64,000 bases of DNA from Olivibacter jilunii (GCF_900607235.1 NZ_LR027850.1:248001-312000); one strand, 5' to 3'; shown: positions 1 through 8,196, numbered from the stretch's first letter. Program-made: numbers and translations. The notes: generated by a model from the letters alone, not told the origin.

Positions 1-398
1 AAAGTAAAATGCGCTTTGACATAATAATAGATGTTTTTAATAATTTAATTACTCTCCAAATTTCGCAAGTATATCCTAAGAAAATGGGCGTAAAAGCGGA
101 TTGTATAAGGAAATAGGAAATTTTGGGTATGAAAATATGGGAATTAATAAAGTACTTGTTGGGCACTGTGTTGCACTTGTGCTTAAAATGGGAAAATAGA
201 GCCATACATTTGAAGTATTTTTCCTATTATAGTGATAGTTTATTTTTTGTGTTATATCTTTAAAGAAAAAAATCAAAGGTATTTGAAAGATTGGTCGAGA
301 CGGGCAAAAACCACATTTGTTAATCTTTAGAAATCTTCAATAGATGGAACGAGATTTGTTAGTTAAGCAACGTATTTTATTTAAAAGGTGGTAAACAT
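1..398. other. AT-rich intergenic left edge, no gene seen
   Basis: This stretch is strongly AT-rich and holds only a short minus-strand open frame (76-276) whose composition, rich in Phe, Pro, Ser and Tyr with no domain-like pattern, does not look like a real protein. A plausible Shine-Dalgarno-like stretch (AAAAGGTGG, 383-391) precedes the regulator gene at 399. No confident -7 box was found. Confidence 0.5.
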
Positions 399-1031
399 AT
401 GATGAAAGGAACTATCGGTATAGTTGACGATCAACAATTGTTCTTGAAAACTGTAGGTATGTTTGTCAATACCTTCCCGGATTTTGAAGTGATATTATAT
501 GCATCTAATGGACCCGACTTATTACAGAAGCTAAAATCTCAGAACCCCTTACCTGACATTCTGTTGATTGACGTTAACATGCCTGAAATGGAAGGAGCTG
601 AGATTGTTTCAACGATTAGGAAGACATATCCAAGTATTAAGATGGCAGCACTCTCCATGATGGAGGATTCGCAAAACGTAATTAGGATGATTAAGGCAGG
701 GTGTTGTGCTTATCTTTTGAAAAATATGAATCCCAATGAACTGGAATTGGCATTAAAGGAAATTTTACTACGGGGATTTTATAATACCTATGTGACAAAT
801 ATGTGTTATCAGGAGATGTTTAATAAGGACTCTATAGATTTGAAAGATAGAGAGCGTGAGTTTTTAGAACTAGCATGTAGTGACTTAACCTATCAACAAA
901 TAGCGTCGAAAATGTTTTTGTCAATCAAGACGATCGACGGCTATCGAGCAGCTCTTTTTGAAAAGTTCCAGGTTAAAAGTAGAGTAGGTCTCGTATTGGA
1001 AGCTATCCGGCAGAACGTTATATCTGTATAA
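399..1031 (+). CDS. NarL/LuxR-family response regulator
   Basis: Two-domain transcriptional regulator of 210 residues. The N-terminal receiver has the acidic pair Asp10/Asp11, the phospho-acceptor Asp58 in a LLIDVNMPEMEG context, and Lys108 in YLLKN. The C-terminal part (about 148-208) is a LuxR-type helix-turn-helix: a DREREFLELA start, a TYQQIASKMFLSIKTIDGY recognition region, then RVGLVLEAIR. By family it is phosphorylated by a histidine kinase and binds DNA as a dimer. The ATG at 399 has an unusually good Shine-Dalgarno-like AAAAGGTGG at 383-391. No kinase gene is directly adjacent. The nearest, the REC-kinase at 2509, is separated by two unrelated small genes, so partnership is only a guess. 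A probable terminator follows. Confidence 0.93.
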   Translation: MMKGTIGIVDDQQLFLKTVGMFVNTFPDFEVILYASNGPDLLQKLKSQNPLPDILLIDVNMPEMEGAEIVSTIRKTYPSIKMAALSMMEDSQNVIRMIKAGCCAYLLKNMNPNELELALKEILLRGFYNTYVTNMCYQEMFNKDSIDLKDREREFLELACSDLTYQQIASKMFLSIKTIDGYRAALFEKFQVKSRVGLVLEAIRQNVISV

Positions 1032-1037
1032 TTAGCC

Positions 1038-1080
1038 AGCCGTACGTATAGGATTTTTCCTGTTTGATTTTACGGCTTTT
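1038..1080 (+). terminator. Probable rho-independent terminator after the NarL regulator
   Basis: AGCCGTA (1038-1044) pairs with TACGGCT (1071-1077) and is followed by a short T run. An inner AGGA/TCCT pair can extend the structure. It begins 7 bases after the stop codon of the regulator. Confidence 0.6.
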
Positions 1081-1204
1081 CCCTTAATATAACTAAAATA
1101 ATAATTGTTAATTTGTGCGGCAAATTAACGCGTTAATGAAGATGAAACCAACGTGTTTCAGTGTGTGGAACGTGTTTTTTTAAGTTTGGTGCCATTTAAG
1201 GTCA

Positions 1205-1630
1205 TTATCGCGGAGTTGATTGTTCTTTGATTTGCAGATTGGTCGTTAATTTCTCGAGGGAATGGAGGATGTCTTGCATTGTTAAAACTTCCGAACGGAT
1301 ACTTCGGATTTCAGCTGCTGTATTTAGCATGGTTTCCTTCCGGTATGAAGATGTCGTTGATAATGTCGAAATGGTTGATAGATCTATATCAGACAATTTA
1401 GTGCCGTCTTGCGGAGATGAAACTTTGATGTCGCTCCCGAGATCAGTAAAGGGTTGGTGTTCCAGATTGTTTTCTACTCGTGCTATGTAACCGTTGGCAA
1501 ACACTTCTAAGGACACGGATATGTTATTATAAATACCATCATAAATGCCTTCGATAGAGTTTTGTTTATTCTCTGCGTACATCGTCCTGCAGAATCCCAA
1601 TCCAATTAAACCATTTCTAATACTGATCAT
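1205..1630 (-). CDS. Hypothetical protein, 141 aa
   Basis: I do not recognise this protein. It is 141 residues, has no signal peptide or membrane segment, a middle rich in Ser/Thr, and a helical, coiled-coil-like C-terminal third (about 100-135) with spaced Leu/Ile/Met. The ATG at 1630 lies just downstream of a good minus-strand -7 box (TATATTTG, 1648-1655), which favours this reading over the 87-residue plus-strand frame inside it (1227-1490). It stands alone, facing away from the gene at 1887. Function unknown; moderate confidence that it is expressed. Confidence 0.5.
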   Translation of the reverse strand: MISIRNGLIGLGFCRTMYAENKQNSIEGIYDGIYNNISVSLEVFANGYIARVENNLEHQPFTDLGSDIKVSSPQDGTKLSDIDLSTISTLSTTSSYRKETMLNTAAEIRSIRSEVLTMQDILHSLEKLTTNLQIKEQSTPR

Positions 1631-1647
1631 AAAAAAAATACCTATTG

Positions 1648-1655
1648 CAAATATA
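1648..1655 (-). promoter_or_regulatory. Bacteroidota -7 box for the gene ending at 1205
   Basis: Read on the minus strand this is TATATTTG, matching TAnnTTTG, placed 17 bases before the ATG at 1630. No convincing -33 TTG was found upstream. Confidence 0.4.
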
Positions 1656-1886
1656 AAATATCTTTATTCGCATTAATCGATATGAAGAATATTTTAATAT
1701 TTTGTGTATCGATAACTGTGCCAATTGCCAATGAAGAAATAAAGGAAGATTGTATTTTGTATAAGATCGATCTGTATATTGATAAATGGCATGATTCTTT
1801 GTGATTTAAATTGCTTAAGTTTGACATTAAAAAGAACTTTTACGTCCAACCGTTATGAAGATTTACGTTTTTTTAGAATATTTTTA

Positions 1887-2384
1887 ATGAAGGATTTGAG
1901 GATAAAACAAACACCAGGGAAATCTTTTATCGATCTGAAGCCTACAAAGGACGATCATATAAGGCAGAACAATTTGTTACTGTCGGTAAATGAATGGTCT
2001 GGTGAAGGAAGTAAAGTATGCAGTATATATTTGAATATCGAGCAAACGAGCGTGCTTTATGAATATTTGAAATCTTTTTTAGAAGAAAAGGGCGAGGTAC
2101 TTGCTTACCACCATCAAGAAATAAAAGAAAAAAAGCGTATGTTGAATGATGTTTACGAAGAATCTAAAGACAGCGGCTTGATAACAAGCGGGCAGATCAA
2201 TAACTTGAGTAAAATAGGAGTTCCGATTGTGTCGCTACTGGCAAAAGATCTTCAAGTCCCCGCGCACGAGATTATAGCAATAGCAGAAAGCAATCCGTTG
2301 CCCTTTGCTCTTTTGAACAAACATTTCCGAACTTGTTGGGAATCGGTTCTAACAGAACCTCTTCCTTCCAATTATTTGTTCTAA
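1887..2384 (+). CDS. Small protein with tape-measure-like motif
   Basis: Predicted protein of 165 residues from the ATG at 1887. The open frame extends upstream to an ATG at 1779, but those 36 extra residues look unlike a protein start and precede no better signal. The middle (about 75-105) is a charged helix. The C-terminal part, roughly 111-145, reads SGLITSGQINNLSKIGVPIV then LAKDLQVPAHEI. This follows the pattern (G-I-x-x-x-x-L-x-x-x-GIPII-x-x-LA-K-x-LGV-x-x-x-E-I) of the small helical domain in phage tail tape measure proteins. Here it is an isolated domain in a protein far too short for a tape measure, with no other phage genes nearby. It may be a phage remnant or a reused domain. Function unknown. 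Confidence 0.55.
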   Translation: MKDLRIKQTPGKSFIDLKPTKDDHIRQNNLLLSVNEWSGEGSKVCSIYLNIEQTSVLYEYLKSFLEEKGEVLAYHHQEIKEKKRMLNDVYEESKDSGLITSGQINNLSKIGVPIVSLLAKDLQVPAHEIIAIAESNPLPFALLNKHFRTCWESVLTEPLPSNYLF

Positions 2385-2508
2385 AAAATGAGTATAGAAA
2401 AAATGTCAACAAGCGAAGTGTTAAAATAAAAATTATAGTTGTTACATCTTTACTTGTGCAAATAACATTTCATAAAAATGGACAAAGAAATAAACCGAGT
2501 TGATCAGT

Positions 2509-3597
2509 ATGAATGAAGAGATAAAAATTTTATACTTGGATGATGAAGTGAACAACTTGGTTGCATTTAAAGCATATTTTCGACTGGATTATCAGATTTT
2601 TGTTGCTGAAAATACAAACGAGGCACTTAAAATATTGGAAGAGCACCCTGATCTGCGAATTATATTTACAGATCAACGGATGCCGGACAAATTGGGTACA
2701 GATTTTCTGGATGAGATTCGAGTAATTTATCCGTTACCGGTTAGAATTCTGCTAACAGCTTATACGGACGATTTAAATACCGCAATAGATGCGATAAACA
2801 AAGGTAATGTTTATCGTTATGTGAAAAAGCCGTGGTCGGTTGAAGCAATTTCAGCTGTTATAACCGATGCCAATAGGTATTATTTAACGAACTCATTGCT
2901 ATCTGTAAAGAACAGAGAATTAGAACAAGCTTATAACGAACTGGATAAATTTGCTCATAGTGTAAGCCATGATATCCGTGGGCCGTTAGCAGGCATAATG
3001 GCCGCTGCTCAGCTGGCACAAGATATAAGTGATCTTAGTGAAATTGGTGAACTTTTGCAAATAATAGTCAATTCTGCCGAAAAGCTTGATCGCTATATTT
3101 TGACAATACACGACTATTACAGTGTCCGGCGAGGTGAGTTTAATATCATGGATATCGACCTTAACACCTTAGCTGACGATCTGCGGGTAATGTATGAAGC
3201 TATTGCGAACGCGAAAGGCATCCGATTTACAATAACGATCAATAACTCGGATGTTTTTAGGTCGGATGAGGTTTCTGTAAAGTTAGTGTTGAATAACTTA
3301 TTATCTAACGCCTTTAAATATCAAAAGAAGGATTACAATTACAAGTATGTGCACTTGGAAATGGGAGTAGAGCGAGGTGTTGCTACTTTTGTTGTAAAGG
3401 ACTCCGGAATAGGTATTCCGGAAAAATATCTAGGCGAGATTTTTAAGTTGTTTTTTAGGGCTACTTTGCTCGAGGCTGGTAGCGGGCTCGGACTTTATAA
3501 CGTTAAGAATATTTTAACGAAGTTAGGAGGGCAGATAATAGTGAACTCTGTTGAAAACGTTGGTACTGAGTTCGTTGTGGCCATTCCGACAAAGTGA
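2509..3597 (+). CDS. REC-histidine kinase (receiver at the N-terminus)
   Basis: Cytoplasmic protein of 362 residues with no membrane segment. Residues 1-120 form a receiver domain (Asp11/Asp12, phospho-acceptor Asp55 in IIFTDQRMP, Lys106/107 in YVKKPW). A short coil follows, then a HisKA dimerisation helix with His154 in SHDIRGP, and an ATPase domain (N box NNLLSNAFKY, DSGIGIP, GSGLGLYNVK). This order, receiver first, suits an intermediate in a phosphorelay that takes phosphate from another kinase. The start is set at the ATG (2509); the open frame begins with a TTG nine bases earlier. It is first in a compact run with the REC gene (51-bp gap), the ThiF-like gene, the GNAT gene and the 7TM kinase. 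Its receiver closely resembles the convergent REC protein at 8170-8634. Confidence 0.93.
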   Translation: MNEEIKILYLDDEVNNLVAFKAYFRLDYQIFVAENTNEALKILEEHPDLRIIFTDQRMPDKLGTDFLDEIRVIYPLPVRILLTAYTDDLNTAIDAINKGNVYRYVKKPWSVEAISAVITDANRYYLTNSLLSVKNRELEQAYNELDKFAHSVSHDIRGPLAGIMAAAQLAQDISDLSEIGELLQIIVNSAEKLDRYILTIHDYYSVRRGEFNIMDIDLNTLADDLRVMYEAIANAKGIRFTITINNSDVFRSDEVSVKLVLNNLLSNAFKYQKKDYNYKYVHLEMGVERGVATFVVKDSGIGIPEKYLGEIFKLFFRATLLEAGSGLGLYNVKNILTKLGGQIIVNSVENVGTEFVVAIPTK

Positions 3598-3648
3598 TTT
3601 AATGTTAGATGGAAAATTTGAATTGAATATTAATGTATTGTTAGATAA

Positions 3649-4047
3649 ATGAAATATCCTTTTATAGTTATTGATGATAGTCCGATCGATTGTCTCATTG
3701 TAAAGAAAGTGATTGGTTTTAGTGGAAAGAGCTCGGACGTAAAGGTTTTTAATGACGCTACACTTGCCCTTCAATACATAGAAAGTAACGAAGAAAGCCT
3801 AAGCGCGTCTATTTCTTTTATAACATTGGATATTATGATGCCGATCATGAATGGTTTTGAGTTTTTAGATAAATTTATAGATCTGCCAAAATCAATTCAA
3901 GAGCGCTATAAAATCATTATTCTCTCCTTGTCTAATAATGAACATACAATAAAAAGATTGCAGAAATACAAGGTAATAGAGGCCATTGTAGAAAAGCCTA
4001 TTACCATGGATAAATTCGCTGCGGTCATCGGGAAATTTCAAGAGTAA
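3649..4047 (+). CDS. Single-domain response regulator (CheY-like)
   Basis: Receiver domain only, 132 residues: Asp9/Asp10 (VIDDSP), phospho-acceptor Asp61 in FITLDIMMPIMNGFEF, a Ser/Leu switch region (IILSLS) and Lys in VEKPIT. There is no output domain, so it probably passes phosphate on or acts by protein contact. It matches the Bacteroidota Rcp-like class that commonly sits beside hybrid kinases. It lies 51 bp after the REC-kinase and 60 bp before the ThiF-like gene on the same strand, consistent with co-transcription. Confidence 0.92.
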   Translation: MKYPFIVIDDSPIDCLIVKKVIGFSGKSSDVKVFNDATLALQYIESNEESLSASISFITLDIMMPIMNGFEFLDKFIDLPKSIQERYKIIILSLSNNEHTIKRLQKYKVIEAIVEKPITMDKFAAVIGKFQE

Positions 4048-4107
4048 CGAAGATCGTTCATCAGATCTTGCATTATCTATATAATATAGGTGCTATAAAA
4101 TCATCAA

Positions 4108-5232
4108 ATGGGAGAAACACGACAAGAGGCCGTCGGGAATAATTTTCGGCCTATTATTTTTAGAAGAAGGCATCTTGAGGATAGCAAAGAAATGGATAAG
4201 TTATTGGCAATTGAAGGAGCCGTACAAATAATCGATACCATTGATATGCAGTTAGCTGAATTGATCAAGATCGAAAATCCGTCAGAGGGTTTCGATGAAA
4301 AGAAGCTCAGAACATATATAGATGCTTATATATATCCATCTTCATCTTTTGATTTTGGCGCATGGGTTTATTATCCCTGGTTAAATAAAATTATACATTT
4401 ATTGGATGAGCCTGAATTTGTAAAGGTTAGGACCAGCAGAAATATATATAAGATTAAGCCTGAAGAGATCAATGTGCTAAAGGAAAAGAAAGTAGGAATA
4501 GTTGGATTATCCGTTGGGCAAAGTATAGCATTGACTTTAGCAATGGAGCGGAGTTGCGGAGAGCTACGCTTGGCCGACTTCGATTCAATTGAATTAAGTA
4601 ATATGAATCGTATCCGTGTTGGTGTACAGGATTTAGGACAGAGTAAGGTTATTACTGCTGCAAGACAAATCGCCGAGTTAGATCCGTATATCAAAGTGCT
4701 TTGTTTTACGGACGGTTTAGATACCGGCAATATGGACCAATTCTTACTCGAAGGAGGAAAACTAGACATGCTGGTTGAAGAATGCGATGGTATTGACATT
4801 AAAATTATTAGTCGACTGAAAGCAAGAGCATATGGTATACCGGTAATCATGGATACAAACGACAAGGGTATGTTGGATATAGAGCGGTTTGATTTAGAAA
4901 GAGACCGCCCCATTCTTCATGGACGACTTCAAAAAATAGAAGGTTATACCATTCAAGACATGGAAGTACAACTAAAAGAACTGGACCTTGAGCAAAAGAT
5001 AGCGTATTTAGTGGATATAATAGGTTTTGAAAATGTTTCTGAAGCAATGAAACTATCACTCCATTATATGAAAAAAACCATCATTGGATGGCCACAGTTG
5101 GCCTCAGCTGTCACGTTGGGCGGCGCAATGGTTACTGATGTGGTAAGACGGGTGTTTCTTGATCAATTTAATGATTCAGGGCGGTATTTTGTTGATTTCG
5201 AAGAGTTAATTCATAACACTAAAGTTGATTAA
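4108..5232 (+). CDS. E1/ThiF/MoeB-like adenylyltransferase
   Basis: 374 residues. About 120 N-terminal residues have no recognised domain. A Rossmann-like E1 (ThiF/MoeB/HesA) fold follows: nucleotide loop GIVGLSVGQ at 130-138 in place of the usual GxGGxG, strand-end DFDSIELSNMNRI at 157-169 (Asp157/159, Asn165, Arg168), Lys180 in LGQSK, and Asp227 in EECDG. These are the ATP-binding residues of the family, which activates a carboxylate, classically the C-terminus of a ubiquitin-like protein, by adenylation. I see no CxxC zinc pairs and no obvious transfer Cys. No ubiquitin-like, E2 or JAB-protease gene is nearby, so the substrate is unknown. The stop is 2 bases before the GNAT gene, which implies tight coupling. 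Confidence 0.82.
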   Translation: MGETRQEAVGNNFRPIIFRRRHLEDSKEMDKLLAIEGAVQIIDTIDMQLAELIKIENPSEGFDEKKLRTYIDAYIYPSSSFDFGAWVYYPWLNKIIHLLDEPEFVKVRTSRNIYKIKPEEINVLKEKKVGIVGLSVGQSIALTLAMERSCGELRLADFDSIELSNMNRIRVGVQDLGQSKVITAARQIAELDPYIKVLCFTDGLDTGNMDQFLLEGGKLDMLVEECDGIDIKIISRLKARAYGIPVIMDTNDKGMLDIERFDLERDRPILHGRLQKIEGYTIQDMEVQLKELDLEQKIAYLVDIIGFENVSEAMKLSLHYMKKTIIGWPQLASAVTLGGAMVTDVVRRVFLDQFNDSGRYFVDFEELIHNTKVD

Positions 5233-5234
5233 CT

Positions 5235-5933
5235 ATGATCCATATACGAACTTTTAGAGCACCAGATGATCCGGAAGCATGCGAAAAGTTCATAATTGGA
5301 CATAGAAAATTATTGGAAATTTTTGGCATTAGCCAGATTACTTCTAATCGGCAAGATTGGGTGGACGATAGGGATACTATTGTTATCTTAGTAGAAAATA
5401 CGGAAACAAAAACGGTATATGGCGGTGCTCGCGTCCAAATGGCCAATAGTAAATATGCGCTGCCTATAGAAACTGCAATTGGAAGATATGATGCTAAAAT
5501 ATACGACCTAATACAACATGACCAAGCTCGTGGAGGAACTTGCGAAATTTGCGGATTGTGGAATTCAAGGGAAGTAGCTGGTATGGGAATCGGTAGTTAT
5601 ATTCTGTCGCGAGTTGGGGTCGCAATCACAAAGCAGCTGCCAGTTGTTAGTCTTTTTGTACTATGTGCACCTATTACAGTTAAAATGGGAATCCGATTGG
5701 GTTGTAAGGTAGAAAAGACGTTGGGGAACAATGGATTGTTCTACTATCCAAAAGATGATTTAATTGCGACCGTAATGCGTATGGAGGACATAAATGACCT
5801 GTCGTTAGCAACAGATCTGGAAAGGGAAAAAATTTTGTCTTTGCGAGACAGGCCCCACCAAGAAGTACTGGAGCGAGGCCCGAAAGGTGAGTATCCTGTC
5901 ACTTATGATCTCGTTATTCCAAATTTTCCTTAG
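5235..5933 (+). CDS. GNAT-superfamily acyltransferase, LuxI/FeeM-like layout
   Basis: 232 residues. A GNAT-type core is indicated by the V-A-G-M-G-I-G loop (114-120), which fits the acyl-CoA pyrophosphate-binding motif, followed by a helix. The order of conserved features also resembles acyl-homoserine-lactone and N-acyl-amino-acid synthases: Trp42, acidic cluster Asp44/45/47, Arg66 in YGGARVQ, and a strand LWNSRE with Arg112. The LuxI Glu before that Arg is not in register (Asn110), so the substrate class is not secure. It is cytoplasmic. It begins 2 bases after the ThiF-like gene and ends 28 bases before the 7TM kinase, so enzyme pair and receptor probably share a transcript. A role in making or modifying a small signal is inference. 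Confidence 0.72.
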   Translation: MIHIRTFRAPDDPEACEKFIIGHRKLLEIFGISQITSNRQDWVDDRDTIVILVENTETKTVYGGARVQMANSKYALPIETAIGRYDAKIYDLIQHDQARGGTCEICGLWNSREVAGMGIGSYILSRVGVAITKQLPVVSLFVLCAPITVKMGIRLGCKVEKTLGNNGLFYYPKDDLIATVMRMEDINDLSLATDLEREKILSLRDRPHQEVLERGPKGEYPVTYDLVIPNFP

Positions 5934-5961
5934 TCATGTAACATAAAAAAGACTGAAAGCA

Positions 5962-8196
5962 ATGAAAAACGTTAGTATCTTTTCGAAATTCAGAACTTTT
6001 TTAATACCTCTTGTCGTGCTGTTATGCCTTTGCAAAATAGGTCATACCTTCCAGCACGACCGTATAGTCAGATTTAGTGATGCGAGTAGCGAACTTTTAT
6101 TAAATCGTCATATTTCTATTTTTAAAGACGCTTCAAAGAAGCTGCCTATTAATTCCGTTAAGCAACAAAACTTTGCAGGTTATCCAAAAGACGGTATTAT
6201 CAATTTAGGAGCAACAAAAGACAGGGTGTGGCTAAAATTTACCGTTCAAAATGATACCGACGATGAAGATTTATATTTATTATTGCAGCAAGCAACAATT
6301 GATGAAGCCATTTTATTCCTTGAACATTCGAATGGTGACGTTTTAATCGATACTTTAGGAAAATATAAACCATTTGAGGAAAGAGCGGTTTATGCGCCCG
6401 ATTACATCTTTCCAATCAATGTGAAAAAGGCAAGTAACGCAACCATTTACCTCGGCGTTTCTTCAAACGATCAGATGCAGTTGCCTCTCTATATCGGCAG
6501 CAAGGAAGTCATCTCGACAAAAATGTCAACGAAAAACCTTTTGTTCGGATTGTATGCAGGGGCAGTGTTGATCATGATGCTGTATAATCTATTTATTGGC
6601 CTTTCTACACGCAACGGCAGTTATATCTATTATATTGTTTATATATTCACTGTAGGACTTACGCAGGCAATGTTTCAAGGATATGCTTATATGTATCTTT
6701 GGTCCAATAGCCCTTGGATGGCAAGTCGAAGTTCTATTATTATTCCCTTCCTTTCCGGTTTAGCCACGATCGCATTCATCAAGACTTTTCTACATACGAA
6801 AACAAATACCCCTAAACTCGATAAAGGAATTAACGTAATCGTTATTTGCTATTTCGTAGGTTTATTCATTGGCCTATTCGATGTTTTTCAGGGGGCCATC
6901 GTTTTGCAAACAATGGCCTCTTTGGGCATTATATATGTGATGTATGTCGTTAATCAGATCCGTAAAAAAGGATATAGACCGGCAGTTTTTTTTCTAATTG
7001 CTTTTACCTTGTTTTTTTCCTGTGTTATAGCGTTTGTTCTCCGTAATTTTAACCTAATTCCTTACAATGGATTCACCGCTTATATTCTAGAGATTGGTTC
7101 GATTGTAGAGATTTCATTACTTTCTTTTGCATTGGCTGATCGGATAAATTTCTATAGAAAAGAGAAGGAGGCATCGCAAGCGCAGGCGTTGCGAATATCA
7201 CAAGAGAATGCGAGAATTATAAGGGAGCAAAATCTATTATTGGAAACGGAAGTTGATAAACGAACCAAAGATCTGAAAAGAACTAATGAGAGTTTAAATG
7301 AGGCCATGTACAATTTAAAGCAAGCTCAGGCTCATTTGGTTGAATCCGAAAAACTAGCTTCATTAGGTATGTTAACTGCAGGCATTGCTCACGAGATTAA
7401 CAACCCAATAAACTTTGTAACCGGCAGTATAAAGCCTTTAAGTAGAGATGTGGATCAATTAATTGAGGCGCTGAAGGTTGTTGAGGAAATAGCATTCAAG
7501 GATATTCCCGAGGAGTCAAAGATTGCCGAGCTGGAGAGTTATAAAGAAGATATTGATTTAGCGTTCTTAAAAGAGGAGATTCAGTTATTATTAAAAGGGA
7601 TACAAGAAGGGGCTTTTAGAACAGCGGAGATCGTAAAAAGCTTACGGGTTTTTTCAAGGGTGGACGAAGACGACTTAAAACTGGCAGATATTAATTTGGG
7701 ACTTGAATCCACTTTAGTCATCTTAAACAGCATGTTTAAAGATAGGATCAACGTTAAAAGACATTACGATGAAATTCCATATGTGGAGTGTTTCCCGGGA
7801 AAGCTAAATCAGGTTTTCTTAAATTTGCTAACCAATGCCTTCCATGCCATTGACCAAAAATTCAAAGGAAAGCAAGGAGGGAAAATCACTATCAAAACGT
7901 ACTATAAGGACGATTTGGTATATATTTCTATAAAAGATAATGGGGTAGGGATAAAAGAAGAGTTGAAAGATAAAATATTTGACCCCTTCTTTACAACCAA
8001 AGATGTAGGAGAGGGAACGGGATTAGGTCTTGCAATCGTTTCACAAACGGTGGCGAAGCACCATGGTAGTATCTCCCTGGTTACTGAAGAAGGTAAGGGA
8101 TGTGAATTCATTATTAAGATACCCACAGTTCAACCAAATGATAATCAACTAAACAACGAAAATGTCCAATCAGGAGAGGAGTTTCTGTCGAAGTAA
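5962..8196 (+). CDS. 7TMR-DISM sensor histidine kinase
   Basis: 744 residues. A signal peptide (1-30) is followed by a periplasmic 7TMR-DISMED2-like beta-sandwich (about 40-185), where carbohydrate-like ligands are thought to bind in this family. Seven membrane segments span about 192-395. A long coiled coil (about 400-465) leads to a kinase core with His477 in AGIAHEINNPINF, N box NQVFLNLLTNAFHAID, DNGVGI, and a TGLGLAIV G box. The HEINNP class and the DPFFTTK motif are typical of the large sensor-kinase family HPK4. It has no attached receiver; likely partners are the REC protein at 3649, the REC-kinase at 2509, or the convergent REC at 8170. It is the last gene of the run; its 3' end overlaps the convergent gene by 27 bp. 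Confidence 0.93.
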   Translation: MKNVSIFSKFRTFLIPLVVLLCLCKIGHTFQHDRIVRFSDASSELLLNRHISIFKDASKKLPINSVKQQNFAGYPKDGIINLGATKDRVWLKFTVQNDTDDEDLYLLLQQATIDEAILFLEHSNGDVLIDTLGKYKPFEERAVYAPDYIFPINVKKASNATIYLGVSSNDQMQLPLYIGSKEVISTKMSTKNLLFGLYAGAVLIMMLYNLFIGLSTRNGSYIYYIVYIFTVGLTQAMFQGYAYMYLWSNSPWMASRSSIIIPFLSGLATIAFIKTFLHTKTNTPKLDKGINVIVICYFVGLFIGLFDVFQGAIVLQTMASLGIIYVMYVVNQIRKKGYRPAVFFLIAFTLFFSCVIAFVLRNFNLIPYNGFTAYILEIGSIVEISLLSFALADRINFYRKEKEASQAQALRISQENARIIREQNLLLETEVDKRTKDLKRTNESLNEAMYNLKQAQAHLVESEKLASLGMLTAGIAHEINNPINFVTGSIKPLSRDVDQLIEALKVVEEIAFKDIPEESKIAELESYKEDIDLAFLKEEIQLLLKGIQEGAFRTAEIVKSLRVFSRVDEDDLKLADINLGLESTLVILNSMFKDRINVKRHYDEIPYVECFPGKLNQVFLNLLTNAFHAIDQKFKGKQGGKITIKTYYKDDLVYISIKDNGVGIKEELKDKIFDPFFTTKDVGEGTGLGLAIVSQTVAKHHGSISLVTEEGKGCEFIIKIPTVQPNDNQLNNENVQSGEEFLSK

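Noticed and set aside
76-276. 66-residue minus-strand open frame
   Set aside because: Low-complexity composition in AT-rich DNA, no promoter or ribosome-binding signal, no domain-like pattern.
1227-1490. 87-residue plus-strand frame inside the 1205-1630 gene
   Set aside because: The opposite-strand frame is longer, has a -7 box and a more natural composition; this looks like its shadow.
1642-1827. 61-residue minus-strand frame
   Set aside because: Overlaps the -7 box of the neighbouring gene and has random-looking composition.
4108-5933. ThiF-like plus GNAT as an anti-phage (CBASS/Bil-type) system
   Set aside because: No ubiquitin-like protein, E2, JAB protease, cyclase or effector gene is nearby; neighbours are sensor kinases.
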